A stretch of 64,000 nucleotides of DNA from Oegoconia quadripuncta (Eukaryota; Arthropoda; Insecta; Lepidoptera; Autostichidae), in contig OX438749.1 in NCBI GenBank assembly GCA_949316235.1, forward strand, positions 8,388,914-8,452,913, in the 5' to 3' direction. This document shows, piece after piece, positions 10,314-21,264 of this stretch. Each line of letters starts with the position of its first letter. Position 1 is the stretch's first letter. Made by a program: the position numbers and the translations under genes. The notes beneath the pieces were generated by a model. The model saw only the letters and a program-made list of their open reading frames with translations, was not told the DNA's origin and did not search any database.

Positions 10314-10732
10314 GGTCCTTACCTATGAAATTGGCGTTTTGTGTGAAAAATTTCATTAAGACTGTTTTCTCCATACAAACATTTTTGATTTTTTTTTGGG
10401 AACGGCAAATCCAAATTTAGCTAAACTTTGTGTGTATTATCACTATTATCAGATATCATTAAGTTAAGTATAGGCAGTGTTAATTTTTAAAAGTAATCGC
10501 TTTATAAAAGTTTCAGCGAATCTAAGAAGTGATTATGGGAAGCACATGAAAAGAGCTCTGTTCAAATTTTTTTTATTATGTGATTTAGCCCAGAAGTTAA
10601 AAAATATTTCATGTGAAACCTTGAAATAATATTCCATTTTCCAAATAAAAACCAAATTTGGATATAGCTTTAAAAATCGCAGGAATTGGTACATATGATT
10701 AACGAAGAAAAAAAATTTCATAGGTAAAGACC
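10314..10732 (-). mobile_element. MITE, about 0.4 kb (copy 1 of 3)
   Basis: Ends in inverted repeats: GGTCCTTACCTATGAAATTGG on the left and, inverted, GGTCTTTACCTATGAAATTT on the right. Two more copies at 31265 and 31955 lie in the opposite orientation with the same ends. It codes for no transposase. A 60-70-codon ORF (FFFVNHMYQFLR) stays open in all three copies, most simply because the copies are recent and AT-rich. A Tc1/mariner-like origin is possible but unproven. Confidence 0.8.
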
Positions 10733-11394
10733 CCAATATAAACATTTCCTCCTTTCAGCTTTATAGTTTCTTTGGTGGCAGCAACTACTCTGCAGGGGCC
10801 CCCCCCAGCAACATTGCTGAGTCCCTATACCCATTCATCACAATACTGTGGTTCTCGATTCTATGTATGCTTGTGTTTTCTTTTTTGTGATGAATAAATA
10901 CCTTATATTTATTATTTATTTTATTTATTTATTGCTGTGCCCATCAGGGTCCACAATTGATACCTTGTTAAAGTTTGATATTATAACCAGCATTGTGGAA
11001 TGCAATAAATGATTTGAATCGAATTGAAAGGATTGAAATAGAAAAAAATTTCGTATGCATAATAACATTATGTAGATTTATATGACAGACTTGTATGTTT
11101 AGTGTATGTATATATTATATGTAAGTATATATTTATTTGTTAAAAAGATACCTTATATATTTTATAATTAAAACTTACGTACCTACCTATTTTATTTAAT
11201 ATTAAATAGGTACAATACAATACAATACAATACAATACAAATAAAAAAATAATATTAAATAGGTATTTATTTTATTATATTTTAACTATTATTATTATAG
11301 TCTTTTGATTTTAACTTGATTATTAACACTTTTTTCTCAGTGCACGTATGTATGTCTATCCTATCGAACCTGTTTTCCTACACATTTGCAGGGT
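10733..11394. other. No gene recognised; AT-rich repeats
   Basis: Low-complexity TATTTATT tracts and the (ACAAT)n run at 11210-11241. Direct copies of AATATTAAATAGGTA flank that run at about 11197 and 11250. Confidence 0.5.
11210..11241. repeat. (ACAAT)n microsatellite
   Basis: About six perfect pentanucleotide units. Confidence 0.9.
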
Positions 11395-11515
11395 CTTGCT
11401 GGAAGAAATCTCTTTTTAGAGATAAGCTAGTGCCTTTTGTACATCCTGTATCTGGTATGTATTTGACTTTTATGTCTACTCGTGTGCAATAAATTATAAA
11501 TAAATAAATGAAGAA
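11395..11515 (+). mobile_element. LINE 3' terminal fragment (GGAAGAAATCTCT type)
   Basis: Same 3' end as at 5245 and 18825, ending in TGTGCAATAAATTATAAATA. It is followed at once by an RTE 3' fragment, so two LINE tails are juxtaposed. Confidence 0.55.
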
Positions 11516-11529
11516 ATCCGCAAAAGAAC

Positions 11530-11775
11530 GAAAGTCATCAGACAGTTGAAGTGACAATGAGGACCGAAGAACTGATGGCCGGTCGGGCATTAAATTTCTT
11601 GAGTGGAGACTACGCAACGGTAAGAGCAACGTATGATGGCCAGCCACAAGGTGGAAGGACGATATAATGAAGGTCGCGAGAAGTCGCTGGATGCAAATCG
11701 CTTCCAACCGGTCGCTCTAGAATTCTATGTTCAGGAGTGAACGTTATGTGGCTGATATCATGATAATAAATAATA
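11530..11775 (+). mobile_element. RTE-type LINE 3' end
   Basis: Contains GAGTGGAGACTACGCAACGG, CCACAAGGTGG, GGTCGCGAGAAGTCGCTGGATG and TCAGGAGTGAACGTTATGTGG, then a GATATCATGATAAT tail. This is the degraded end of the RTE ORF2 (normally EWRPR-x-GKR ... RW-x-DD ... VQQWT) and its ATG-rich tail. No continuous frame remains. Confidence 0.65.
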
Positions 11776-11808
11776 ATAATAAATAATAATAATAAATAAT
11801 AATAATAA
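11762..11808. repeat. AAT-rich compound microsatellite
   Basis: Tandem AATAATAAT/AAATAATAAT units between an RTE tail and a SINE A tail. Confidence 0.85.
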
Positions 11809-12066
11809 ATATCCTTAGACATACACACAGCGCCATGTAGTTCCACAGTAAGCAACTATAGGCGTGTGTTGTGGATACCAGATGGTTGTTATACTACATA
11901 AATACATTTTTTTTTGTAAATAAATACTTATTTTAAACGAAAACATCCATTACTCGGGTACACATGTCTGTATTCATCACACAAACATATGCCCCTAGCG
12001 AGATTCGAACCGCAACCTTTTGTGTAGTGATCAGAGTTGCTAACCTCTACACCAAACAAGTCGTCG
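11809..12066 (-). mobile_element. tRNA-derived SINE, family A, subtype 1
   Basis: The 3' body carries the CAGCGCCATGTAGTTCCACAG / GTGTTGTGGATACCAGATGG version, unlike the 77-303 copy. The head (GAGATTCGAACCGC, inverted B box) is shared. The family thus has at least two 3' bodies behind one tRNA-like head. Confidence 0.8.
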
Positions 12067-12316
12067 AATATATGATGATGATAATGATAAGTAAACATGA
12101 TCTAAACCTAAGTATAGTACCTACAAGTGTGGTATACCATATAGGTATACCTATCCTCTACATAATCGTACTACAACACGTATGACAATAGATCTTATGT
12201 ACGTATATTTAAATTTCTGATGTACTTTGGAAATTCATAGTCTGGTTGCAAATAAAAACCAACATTTTGCGTATAAATACATGCTAATTATGATTAATAT
12301 TCGTCATTATAATGCA

Positions 12317-12585
12317 GGTATTGGAAATTTTGTTGTTTCATGTCTGTACTCAAAGAGAAATTGGGAGATATTCGAAGAAAACATTATTTAATTGAAATAA
12401 TCTGCGGAAATGTGAGTCTTGTTATGACGATGATAGAATTTACATATACGAGGACTAAATTCATTCAAAACACCTTGTTCCTGTATGTTTCAGCCGGAAC
12501 AAAACCGTTTAAGATAAGTGTAGTTCCGAGCAGAGCCTCACGCGAATATCGGAAGCCGCAGATCACTATGATGGCAGGTTTTTAG
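12317..12585 (+). other. Possible terminal exons (weak)
   Basis: After TATAATGCAG a frame is open for 31 codons (MSVLKEKLGDIRRKH) up to AAT|GTGAGT at 12411. After TGTATGTTTCAG (ends 12493) another frame encodes SVVPSRASREYRKP and stops at TAG (12583-12585). The phases of the two pieces do not agree when the 82-base gap is removed, although an unspliced frame of 81 codons spans both. Either one piece is chance or this is not a gene. Confidence 0.2.
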
Positions 12586-12724
12586 ACATTTGACTGTGTG
12601 TAATCAAAATGGAAACACGATATTTATGGGAATTTGAGAATTGCCCTCGAGTCTCGATTTACTCACGTCGGTACAGAAAGCTCCAATTTATTGGTGAACT
12701 GTTTCCTTCGATTTCAAGATACCT

Positions 12725-12893
12725 ATATAAATAATAATAATAATAAATATTTTGGACACTTTCACCAATCATCTAGTCCCAAACTAAGCAAAGCTTGTAC
12801 TATGGATACTAGATAACGGATAAACATTTATATAAACATCCATGACTTGTTCGTTGATGTTCGTATTCATCACACAAACATTTGCAGAAAGGG
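12725..12893 (-). mobile_element. tRNA-derived SINE, family A, subtype 2, head missing
   Basis: Contains the TTTGGACACTTTCACCAATC ... GGATACTAGATAACGG body and breaks off at CAAACATTTGC before the tRNA-like head. Confidence 0.8.
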
Positions 12894-13130
12894 TTTTCTA
12901 ATTGCAAATTTAAACTTTATGGGATTATGATTCTTACATGCATAGATAAAATAAACCCTTTATCTCAAATAGCAGATGAATTTTGCAGGTAAATTTTACT
13001 AGGTAATTATAAAACTCGTCTTCGAACGCCTTACGGCAAACCCTGACCTCAGGCCAAGGTCATTAAGACCTTAAAATTAAGAGCGTTATTCCATTACTTC
13101 TAAGTATTCACGGCTTTCAGAATTCTTCTT

Positions 13131-13195
13131 CACCATATCAGGCACAGGACGTCCACTGCTGAACATAGGCCTCCCATAGAATACCAGAGCGACTG
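13131..13195 (-). mobile_element. RTE-type LINE 3' terminal fragment
   Basis: The CAGGACGTCCACTGCTGAAC / ATAGGCCTCCC block is the inverse of the ORF2 end (codons for VQQWTS) and tail. About 60 bases survive. Confidence 0.65.
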
Positions 13196-14160
13196 AATTC
13201 TTCTTATATAACATCAAATATTTTACTTCTATTTTATTGTGTAAACGGAGTTAATCAAAGAGCTTTTATAATTCATATCGTCAACTGCACTATGGAGAAT
13301 TACGAGAGTTTCCAATTTCGCACACGTTCTCACTTTGACAAATTTAGTTAAACTATGCTTTTCCACATCGAGAAAAGCGTTAGTTGGCTGTGTGACACCG
13401 ACACCTCACTCGACAAATGACTTGGGTAACGGAAGTAATGGTATTAACGTTTCCACTGTTCTGGAATGTCGTCTATCGTCACAGTGGCGCCGTTCGAGAA
13501 TTGGGACTCACATTATCAAGTAACTTTAATGAATTCAAACTATTTTATCTGTCATACTATTAGTTTAGAGCCGCTGATTTAAGTTAATTATTTTCACCTA
13601 CTTATTGTAATATTCTTGTAAAGCTCACATAATAATGATATTTCCGACAATCAATGAGCTCCATTATTGATCTTTCTAAATAGCCAGGTGCCCCAGGAAG
13701 GAAGGTTCTTCGGATGTATGTAGATTTATATGTTACCTCCTTGATGGATTTTGAAGTGCAATGTTTCGCTGTCGAATGATATGATACAGTTTATGGTAAA
13801 AAATTCCAACAAGAAGCTCGTAAAAAACACAAAATTCTCTAATAAAATAAAATAGGCACAAAATTAAAATCATTGAAAAGTATCGCTTACTGTGCATTTA
13901 ATTACCTGCAATACTTGTCAAATTATTATTTTAAAAATATACAACATTACAAATAGATAAGTTCACTTTACATTAGCAAGTTCCCATATCGGCTGCATAT
14001 CTATTTATTTACTTAGAATCAACTGCATTATTACAAATTCTTATATAGAAAACTAATACCAAACATATGCCAATTAAAAATTCTTATTATGTTTCTGACA
14101 ATGGTTATCATTCTAATTGAAGGGGTAACGTGTTAATGATGTTACAATAAAATTGGTCAT
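13196..14160. other. No gene recognised
   Basis: AT-rich. The 62-codon ORF at 13335-13523 has mixed composition but neither splice context nor recognisable sequence. Confidence 0.5.
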
Positions 14161-14264
14161 CATCATCAGCCCGTAAACATCCCACTGCAAGGATTGGCAC
14201 GCTGGCCCAATGCGGGTTGGGTAAAATTGGTACTTTTACATTATTATTATACAAATATCAATAT

Positions 14265-14640
14265 TATTATACAAAGATCAATCATCGGAGCTATAACTGG
14301 CCATGCACTATTAAATAAACACTTGTTTACTCTAGGTCTTACAGACAGCCCCCTGTGCAGAACGTGCATGGAGGCAGAAAAAACAGCCGCACACGTCATC
14401 CTAGGATGTCCAGGTGTGGCAGTATACAGGGCACAGTACCTCGGGACACCGGGGGTCGCTTCCAGAAGTCGTCGGCAACATCAGGGGTCTGCTAGGCTTC
14501 CTGGAGGAACTGGGTTGGCAAGAGTAGTGTCAGCAACCCATCACGCAAAATAGGCGCAAACTGCGTCGAGTTGCGGAAATCAAGCCCGCTAAAACCTATA
14601 AAACCTATAAACCTATAAAAATATCAATTAACGAGTCGTT
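14265..14640 (+). pseudogene. I/R1-like LINE ORF2 C-terminus with CCTATAAAA tail
   Basis: The frame reads ITGHALLNKHLFTLGL, then a C-x2-C ... H-x4-C knuckle (SPLCRTCMEAEK, AAHVILGCPG), then YLGTPG. After a frameshift near 14460 the next frame reads PEVVGNIRGLLGFLEELGW and stops. This is the well-known end of RNase-H-type LINE ORF2 proteins. It finishes in AACCTATAAA repeats (14586-14622), the likely 3' tail. The copy is 5' truncated. Confidence 0.8.
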
Positions 14641-14644
14641 ATGT

Positions 14645-15074
14645 CAATTGGATAGTATCAAAAGTCAAATTAAAGAAATGAAGTAATTTTAAGCCAAATG
14701 AAAATGTCAAAACCATAGATATTATCAATATTGCGGCCGAATGTACGTAGAAATAGAATCTCGGCGAAAGCTTTTATAAAGCAATCTAATAAATACCAAT
14801 AGAGTACGTCTCGTGGGCTGAAACGAAGCATCAAGGCATCAGATAAGGTAATTTCGAGCGCCCTGGAGCGGTGCACGCAAATCTCGACCAACACAGGAAG
14901 CCAGCGAATTAGGCCAGATAATACAGGACGTATCCTTGATACCTTGTCCGATGATGTCGTGTATATTTTGAGCCTGAAAATGCGGCGAAATGGTTCCAGT
15001 AAAGGATGGTACGGCAGTGTTTGCTTCGCGCTCGACTTGGCGGGGGCACTGCCGTGCCCCCCGATACCCAATTT
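14645..15074. other. Unassigned, GC-richer segment
   Basis: A 150-codon minus-strand ORF overlaps this stretch and runs into a family C repeat. Its last part reads as repeat sequence, so I do not call it a gene. The segment may be an unrecognised transposon fragment. Confidence 0.3.
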
Positions 15075-15210
15075 ATATAAGGCATGACGTGCCGTGTGGT
15101 TTAGGTAAAAGAATAGAACCAACCCATCTTTTCACATATGTGTCGTAAAAGGCGACTAAGGAACTTTCCACGAAAAAATATCTATAGACTTGCACCAAGT
15201 TAACAACTTA
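15075..15210 (+). mobile_element. Dispersed repeat, family C
   Basis: GTGCCGTGTGGTTTAGG, AGAATAGAACCAACCC and GTCGTAAAAGGCGACTAAGG in order, as in the other copies. Confidence 0.65.
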
Positions 15211-15366
15211 CTATATTATACCAAATACCTTACTATTTTCAAAGTTAGTTGAGTGTTGCCGACTTAGAAACCACTATACTGCGACAGGAGCTATCATGTG
15301 CTATAATGCCACAAACAGAGGTGACTTATAACATTCATCTTGCATCTGGAGGTTAAAAGTAACATT

Positions 15367-15422
15367 AGTGGTCACCCATCTAAGAACTGCAGCGTTAAAC
15401 GTTGCTTAACATCGGTAATCGC
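15367..15422 (-). mobile_element. 5S-rRNA-derived repeat fragment
   Basis: Minus strand: ACCGATGTTAAGCAACGTTT, then GCAGTTCTTAGATGGGTGAC. The C-box part is close to 5S rRNA (TTGGATGGGTGACC). A family C copy lies about 160 bases upstream. Confidence 0.55.
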
Positions 15423-15854
15423 AAACCATTAGTAAATGAGACTGCGAGCGCAGACACATAACATAATTTATTTAATAATGCCGGTCGGCTTTACAAATTA
15501 AATACTAAATAGCCGCAACGTTTTCCGTGGTAAATATCTTGCGGGCGATATTACATGCACTTTGGTTAAGCTTACGAGCAGATAAATTCAGATTTTATAG
15601 GCAATATAAACTCCGCGGCAATAACAAATTTGGTGTGAAAATTTCACCTGAATAACGAGGTTATGTTAACGTTTATGCAGTTACATTTTCACTAGAATGT
15701 TAATTAAATACAAGATAATAATTTAATGAAAATGGGTAAGTAAGTTCATTACAGTTGAGAAGCAAAGCGGGGCAGTTTAGGGACGAGGGACCTATTTTAA
15801 AATGCCTAATCGTGCACGACATATCCAGAAGAGCTAGTCACCGACATACCTCAT

Positions 15855-16164
15855 CGATTAGTAAGTTGATGCCGTGTGGTATACGCCTGTAAAAATAATA
15901 GAACCAACCCGTCTCTACCCGTGGGTGTCGTAAAAAACGACTAAGAGACTTTACACCAAAACACATCTATAGACTTGGACAACTCAACGGCGTTGCGTTC
16001 ATCACCTGTCACGTGTGCATTTCTGTATATTTCGTAAGTTGAATCGTGAATGCTGTTTCCAGCATTAAACTTTTAATATTTGGGACACCCAAACGCTTAT
16101 GTTTGGGATAACACTGACCACCCCATTTGTGATAATGGTCACGACCTTTATGTATATGTAAGTC
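15855..16164 (+). mobile_element. Dispersed repeat, family C (long copy)
   Basis: Starts GATGCCGTGTGGTATACGC. It holds GTCGTAAAAAACGACTAAG, CACGTGTGCATTTCTGTATA, AGCATTAAACTTTTAATATT and ACCACCCCATTTG. The same 3' half recurs at 21575-21760 and 29130-29310, which fixes the element at 300 bp or more. Confidence 0.65.
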
Positions 16165-16345
16165 ACAGTGGGCAGGGCACACAGATCGAGGAACAGATGG
16201 CCTTTGAGACACTAAAGACAGTTCAAGAGTGGAGATCTCGCACCGGCAAGCGCAGCTTAAGATGTTCACCCCAAGGTGGGAGGAGGCTATGTTCAGCAGT
16301 GGACGTCTTGTGGTTGACATGACGGTGGCTAAAGACGTAATCAGA
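16165..16345 (+). pseudogene. RTE-type LINE 3' fragment
   Basis: Reads EWRSRTGKRSL, then sequence equivalent to the VQQWTS end (GTTCAGCAGTGGACGTCTTG), then GACATGACGG. The DNA normally encoding the RW-x-DD motif is partly deleted. Confidence 0.7.
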
Positions 16346-16770
16346 AAAATATGTAGGTACCCTAATAATAAGGCAGAAACTAAACGCAACAGGATACGGC
16401 TTAGTAATATACTCGTACTACATTTTAAAATTTAACCAAATTTCAAACACATTATTCTTTTTTAGATTGCGATTAATGTGTTTGTTTCGCTAATCTGGTT
16501 ACAAATGAAGAATACCTAGTTATGATGTCACCTAAAAGATGTTAAAATCATTTTTGATACAAATGATTACAAGGTTGAAAGGCCATAAAAGAGCTATAAT
16601 TTTGTTGTCAAAATTGTAACCATGGAATGTCATCATTATTAAATTATTAATTTTTATATTCTAATCTGAATCTCTCGAGCTTACCGTTCCTCCACTTGTT
16701 TACTTCTGTACTCTTTTTATATTACGAATTATTAAAAGTAATTAACAAGTAATATTCGCTTTATTTGCAG

Positions 16771-16911
16771 CACCTGCCCTGCTGCCATAAGTCTCGAAGT
16801 AGCGAAGAAACCCAATTACATACTCTTTTTTGGTTTACGTACACGGACGAAGGGAAAATTATGACTGCAACCCTGTGTAAAGAGGCATTTTTCAGTTCAA
16901 TTTTTCATAAG
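16771..16911 (+). CDS. Candidate orphan exon (weak)
   Basis: The 47-codon frame begins directly after ATTCGCTTTATTTGCAG, a fair acceptor, and ends at CATAAG|GTCAGC, a weak donor. The translation has Cys, His, Trp and charged residues in protein-like proportions (HLPCCHKSRSSEE near the start). No domain recognised and no partner exon seen. Confidence 0.25.
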
Positions 16912-16959
16912 GTCAGCTCATTGGTATTTAAAAAGATATTCCTTCTCTTAAGTTAAGTT

Positions 16960-17679
16960 ATGGTTTTAAATTTTTGAGCTTTTTAACGATATAGTAACCA
17001 CAGTTACATAATGCAAAATGGTAATCTTTGCGCTATTATTTATTAGTGTTCATAATACCACTTTCTAAAATATTGTCGCCTAAGAAACAAAGCCTTCGAA
17101 TTTCACACAAATTTGAGACGATAATCGTGAATCAGCCCAGCGATTCTCTAGAGTTCCAACAATAAATATCGGATAAAACAAGTTTTAAATAACAATTTGT
17201 GGTTTGTTCCATAATCGTGACTCACTGGATGCTAATAAAAAAGTCGAGTCTTTTTCTTTATTTCTCAGACAACCGTGTATGTGAGAAAGGGATGTCAATA
17301 CTAATGATACCTATAGCTGGTAGCTGTAGCACCTTGTATAAGTGAGTCATCTTATCTGAGAACTTTGAACATTCACAAGTCATTTAAAAAGCATTACCCA
17401 CTAGCACTGATGCTTTAAAGATAGGGTAATAGGAGAGGCCTGTTAATTTTGTTATCACTTCATTGGCTTCCTATTATATATTGACAGGTGTCAGCTAACA
17501 CACTGATATGTAATCCTCACGTGATATTCAACATAAAGTGTTGTTAAGTTGTGAGAACATTATTGGTCCTATTAGATTTACGAGTAGGTACATTACCAAA
17601 CAAATACTTTAGTTACCAGTTGTTCCGAGATCGCGTTAATGTTTTTAATATACGATACTGGCTGTAACCCACGACTTCT
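16960..17679. other. No gene recognised
   Basis: AT-rich, largely free of the repeats seen elsewhere. Nothing supportable. Confidence 0.5.
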
Positions 17680-17958
17680 TCCAGGTAGAATTCGTTATAC
17701 CATCAAATGCGTCACTCTATGACTCAAAAGCATTCCCACTAATAATACCTATTCCACAGGATCCATTCACTTTTCCAGGATAAAATGTAGCCTATATGTT
17801 AATCCAGTACCCAAGCTATCATCCAAATTTCAACCAAATCTGTGCAACCGTTTAGACGTGTGAAGAGGTAACAAACATACACGTACATACATACATACGA
17901 GTACATACAACAAATAAACAAACACACAAACTTTCGCATTTATAATAGTAGTTGGGAT
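17680..17958. repeat. Dispersed repeat, family E
   Basis: Ends in AAACTTTCGCATTTATAATA preceded by AAATAAACAAAC. It contains the CATCCAAATTTCAACCAAAT block. The same sequence recurs at 20020, 26402, 30570, 45155, 52375 and 56018 in both orientations. Unclassified; TIRs and coding capacity not evident. Confidence 0.6.
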
Positions 17959-18603
17959 GACAACTAAGCAAGCATCTAATCTGTATGAAAGTGATCATCA
18001 CTCTCCGTGAAACCTATAATTGCCCAATACGCGTTCATAGAAGCGTTGTTTGTAACCCCTTGGCTCTCCTTGTTATTTATCGTTACACTGGTATACAACA
18101 ATGTCAGTTGAGGTCAGTCAATGAGGTCAGTTTTTCAATGAGGTAAGTTAACAAAATTGGCGATATTTTAGGTCACCTAAACTTAAATCGATAGAGGAAG
18201 AACTTTGAGCACTTTTAAAAATAAAAACTTGAGTTCACCAATCCAGTAACCTGAAGTATAAACGGATTATATGACTTTCTATTACCAAATCCGCATATTC
18301 GGGTGAGTGGGATAGACATTACGCAACGGTGTAAATGAATGTGAGCAAATTTGCATGCGTCATTGATTCATTCAATATACATATTTAAAAAATAGGAATC
18401 ATCTGTTGTTCGTTAGTCACTGACGTTGTGAAATAATCAGATTGCTAAGTGAATAGGATGTGGTCCCCAGTGCTTCATGACATATTAAAACGAAGGAGAG
18501 TTCTGTATGAAAAGGTGTATGGTATAAAATAAATCAGGCTCAAACGCTTACGAAGCCTTTAGTTGTTTAGGTTAATAAATAAATAAACATTTCGACGATA
18601 AAG

Positions 18604-18693
18604 GTTTATGTCGCGCGCGAGATGATATTTGTCCTGCTCATTCACTTGGACGAAATATACAACTATCTCACTCTTACGTCGCGCGCGACAAAC
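18604..18693. repeat. CpG-rich hairpin, about 90 bp
   Basis: GTTTATGTCGCGCGCGA (18604-18620) faces TCGCGCGCGACAAAC (18679-18693). The inner flanks GAGATGATATTT and AAATATACAACTATCTC also pair. The core GTCGCGCGCGAC is itself a 12-base palindrome. Likely a very small MITE. Confidence 0.6.
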
Positions 18694-18824
18694 GATGTCA
18701 TGCTACGTGGCTCGTCCTATTTTACTCTGCTGGAAACCACACGGCCACGGACTGTCACATTCATTACACGGAAAATATTACCTGAGTCTTGTTATCTACT
18801 ACTGAGTCTAACCGCTTATAGGGT

Positions 18825-18920
18825 TGGCTGGAAGAGATCTCTCTTAGAGATAAGCTCACCTTTGTGTCTTTGTATCTGACAAATGTATATTTTGTGTTTA
18901 TTTGCAATAAAGAATGTGTT
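18825..18920 (+). mobile_element. LINE 3' terminal fragment
   Basis: GGAAGAGATCTCTCTTAGAG followed by TTTGCAATAAAGAATG. The last codons read WKRSLLEISSPLCLCI. Same family as 5245 and 11395. Confidence 0.6.
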
Positions 18921-19111
18921 AGTTACTTGTGATTCATTAGGCACTTGGTAGTGGTTATTTTCTACCAGACCTGTTATATACAAGGTTATATTTTGTATAC
19001 GAAAAAGTCGATACACCCCAATTATCATTAATATATTTTGTTATCAATATGGCTAGAAAAAAAAAAGTTTGTTGCGAATTCAGTTACTTACTGTTGTTTC
19101 CGCTTGTAGTG

Positions 19112-19432
19112 TTTTTTTTTTATATGAGAGGGCGGCAAACAAGCATGCGGGTCACCTGATGGAAAGCAATCACCGCCGCCCATGGACACCCGCAACACCA
19201 AAAGGGTCACAGATGCGTTGCGGCCTTTGAGGAGGGTGTTTGAGGCTCGTTTCTTGAAGGTTCCAATGTCGTACTCGTTCGGGAATACCGCTGCAGGAAG
19301 TCCGTTCCAAAGGGTGGTCGTACGTGGTAAGAAGTTTCTTGAAAAACGTACAGTGGTAGACTTCCACTCATCCAGGTGATGTGGATGGAAATTTAATTTT
19401 CAGCGAGAAGTGTATCGGTTAAATTGAGCAGC
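19112..19432 (-). mobile_element. LINE-3'-end unit (copy 1): ORF2 C-terminus and poly(A)
   Basis: The minus strand runs from GCTGCTCAATTTAACCGATA through sequence encoding [19 protein letters not shown], the end of a Jockey-type ORF2, to a 3' UTR (GTGACCCGCATGCTTGTTTG) and poly(A). An indel near 19235 breaks the frame. The second copy at 51912-52230 begins and ends at the same bases, with unrelated flanks. Confidence 0.8.
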
Positions 19433-19579
19433 TTTAACTTATCATTGCTTAATTAGATATTATAATTGAAGAAAAAAATATAATCCCATATTTTTATAGC
19501 CGGAATCGATTCTATACGTGCCTCTGACCAAACTAATTTCAGATTTCAGATATACAATAAATAAACTTGTATAACTAAC

Positions 19580-19751
19580 CCTCTTATTCATAAAAATTTA
19601 CAAAAGCGTTTGTATAAGCCTGTTTTAGTTAAAGTATGTTTTGTCACTTTCTTTCATTACGACATTTCCTTATGGACGACAGAGACAAAACATACTTTAA
19701 CTAAAACAGGCTTATAAATAAAAATTGTTTGTAAATTTTTATGAATAAGAC
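19580..19751. mobile_element. MITE with about 70-bp inverted arms
   Basis: CTCTTATTCATAAAAATTTA ... GCCTGTTTTAGTTAAAG on the left is mirrored by CTTTAACTAAAACAGGC ... TTTTTATGAATAAGA on the right. The centre is only about 35 bases. No coding capacity. Confidence 0.8.
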
Positions 19752-20019
19752 AGTATATATGTACAAATGTAATACGTGACATAGCACGATGCGCGGTGTT
19801 CCCTACACCCAAACGATAGCAACAGGTAAACGTACGTCTCAGGCCTTGACCTAGTTCCCCAATTGTTGATTTATTACCTACTTTACCTGGTTAATGAGTA
19901 ATCCGATTATCAACAACTCAACTCATAAAGCTTGATCCTTGGTATACCTAGAATGAAAAACGATTCCCTGAGGCCACGAGATCATGATCATTTTGAATTT
20001 ATAATAAACTACCTTTCCG

Positions 20020-20235
20020 CCCGCATAACTTTTTCGTAGAAATTTGTTTATCCCGCGGGAACACTCACTTTATCGGGATAAAGAATATCCTATGTCTCAA
20101 TCCAGGGTAGTTTCTACCTACCAAATTTCATCCAAATCCGTTCATCCGTTTCGCCGTGATTGAGCAACAAATAAACAAACAAATCAAAAAATAAATAAAC
20201 ATTCAAACTTTCGCATTTAAAATATTGGTTTGATA
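20020..20235. repeat. Dispersed repeat, family E
   Basis: CCCGCGGGAACACTCACTTT, ATCGGGATAAAGAATATCC, CATCCAAATCCGTTCATCC and a final CAAACTTTCGCATTT, as in other family E copies. Confidence 0.65.
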
Positions 20236-20441
20236 ACACTAGGCCGTGTACTTCCCGGCAGGGGACAATGGATCCAATGGGCGACCCCATTGAGCATTAA
20301 TTGTTTTAGACAGACTTCTTTCCCTTTAAAAAACCACAGGGTCTGACAAATATCACTTGTCTGGTACCTATGACACATTGTACTTACGCTATGTTAGGTA
20401 TTTATTTAGGTTAAAGCGCTTATTACACTATTCTATTTGTA

Positions 20442-20766
20442 TTTTTTTTTATGCACAACGGGTTAGCACTTGACCTCAACCTGATGTTAAGTAAAGATGA
20501 GGTCGAAGGTGGAAGCGTACTGACCCGGATACCCAAATATTTGGGGAACTGGCTATCTCATCGCTGACAACCGGAACACAATAATGCTATTAACATTGCT
20601 GTTTGGCGGCAGATTTAGATAAGATGGTGGTAGCTAGCCAGGCGGACATTTAAAGTGTCCTACCACCAACCAAACTGAGTACTAAACATGTACCCCGCTG
20701 GGGATCGAACCCGCGACCTCCGATTCATAAACCCTATGTTGTTTACATTGAGCCACGGAGGCTGTT
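20442..20766 (-). mobile_element. tRNA-derived SINE, family B (full length)
   Basis: T run at 20442-20450 (poly(A) tail on the minus strand), body, B box (GGGGATCGAACCCGCG as seen on the plus strand) and A-box head at 20740-20766. Confidence 0.88.
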
Positions 20767-21094
20767 AAATGACATCTAATTAGGAAATAGGAAGTTGTAA
20801 TCGAAGTTAGAACAGTCAGATTCCGATTTAGTGGATTGGAAGGTCTCAATCGCACTACTTCCACTCTAAATGCAGTGACTAATTCAGCATACATTGCTGG
20901 GAGGCTTGGTTCTGTAAATTCAAATATCCTTACTTCAACCAGTAATGTCCAGCGATTTCCTAATTAGAGTGTTTCTAATTAGATTTCCAACGAATAGCAT
21001 AGCGTACGTTTCAAAAAATTTACGTTTAATCACAGTTTTTGGGTGTATTATTAATATTATAGTCTTTCGTGAGTTTTCTAAATATATTTTTTTT

Positions 21095-21245
21095 ATATAA
21101 TCTACATTCGGGGATAGGTTCTTAGCCGTGATTGGTGGAAATCGATTAAGCCGTTTCGATGATATTTAGCGTTTAACACAATTGGTTTTGTTTATCTGGA
21201 TAATATAACCACTTGTTTTCACGGGGGTCAACTGCATTTTAAATT
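21095..21245 (+). repeat. Dispersed repeat, family F
   Basis: GGGGATAGGTTCTTAGCC, then AAATCGATTAAGCCGTTTCG and TAGCGTTTAACACA. Related stretches at 25118-25330 and, inverted, at 33535, 51530 and 56095. Confidence 0.5.
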
Positions 21246-21264
21246 TACAATTATTACAATCTCA

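Noticed and set aside
14670..15122. 150-codon minus-strand ORF
   Set aside because: Its N-terminal part is antisense to a family C repeat and no known domain or splice context is visible.
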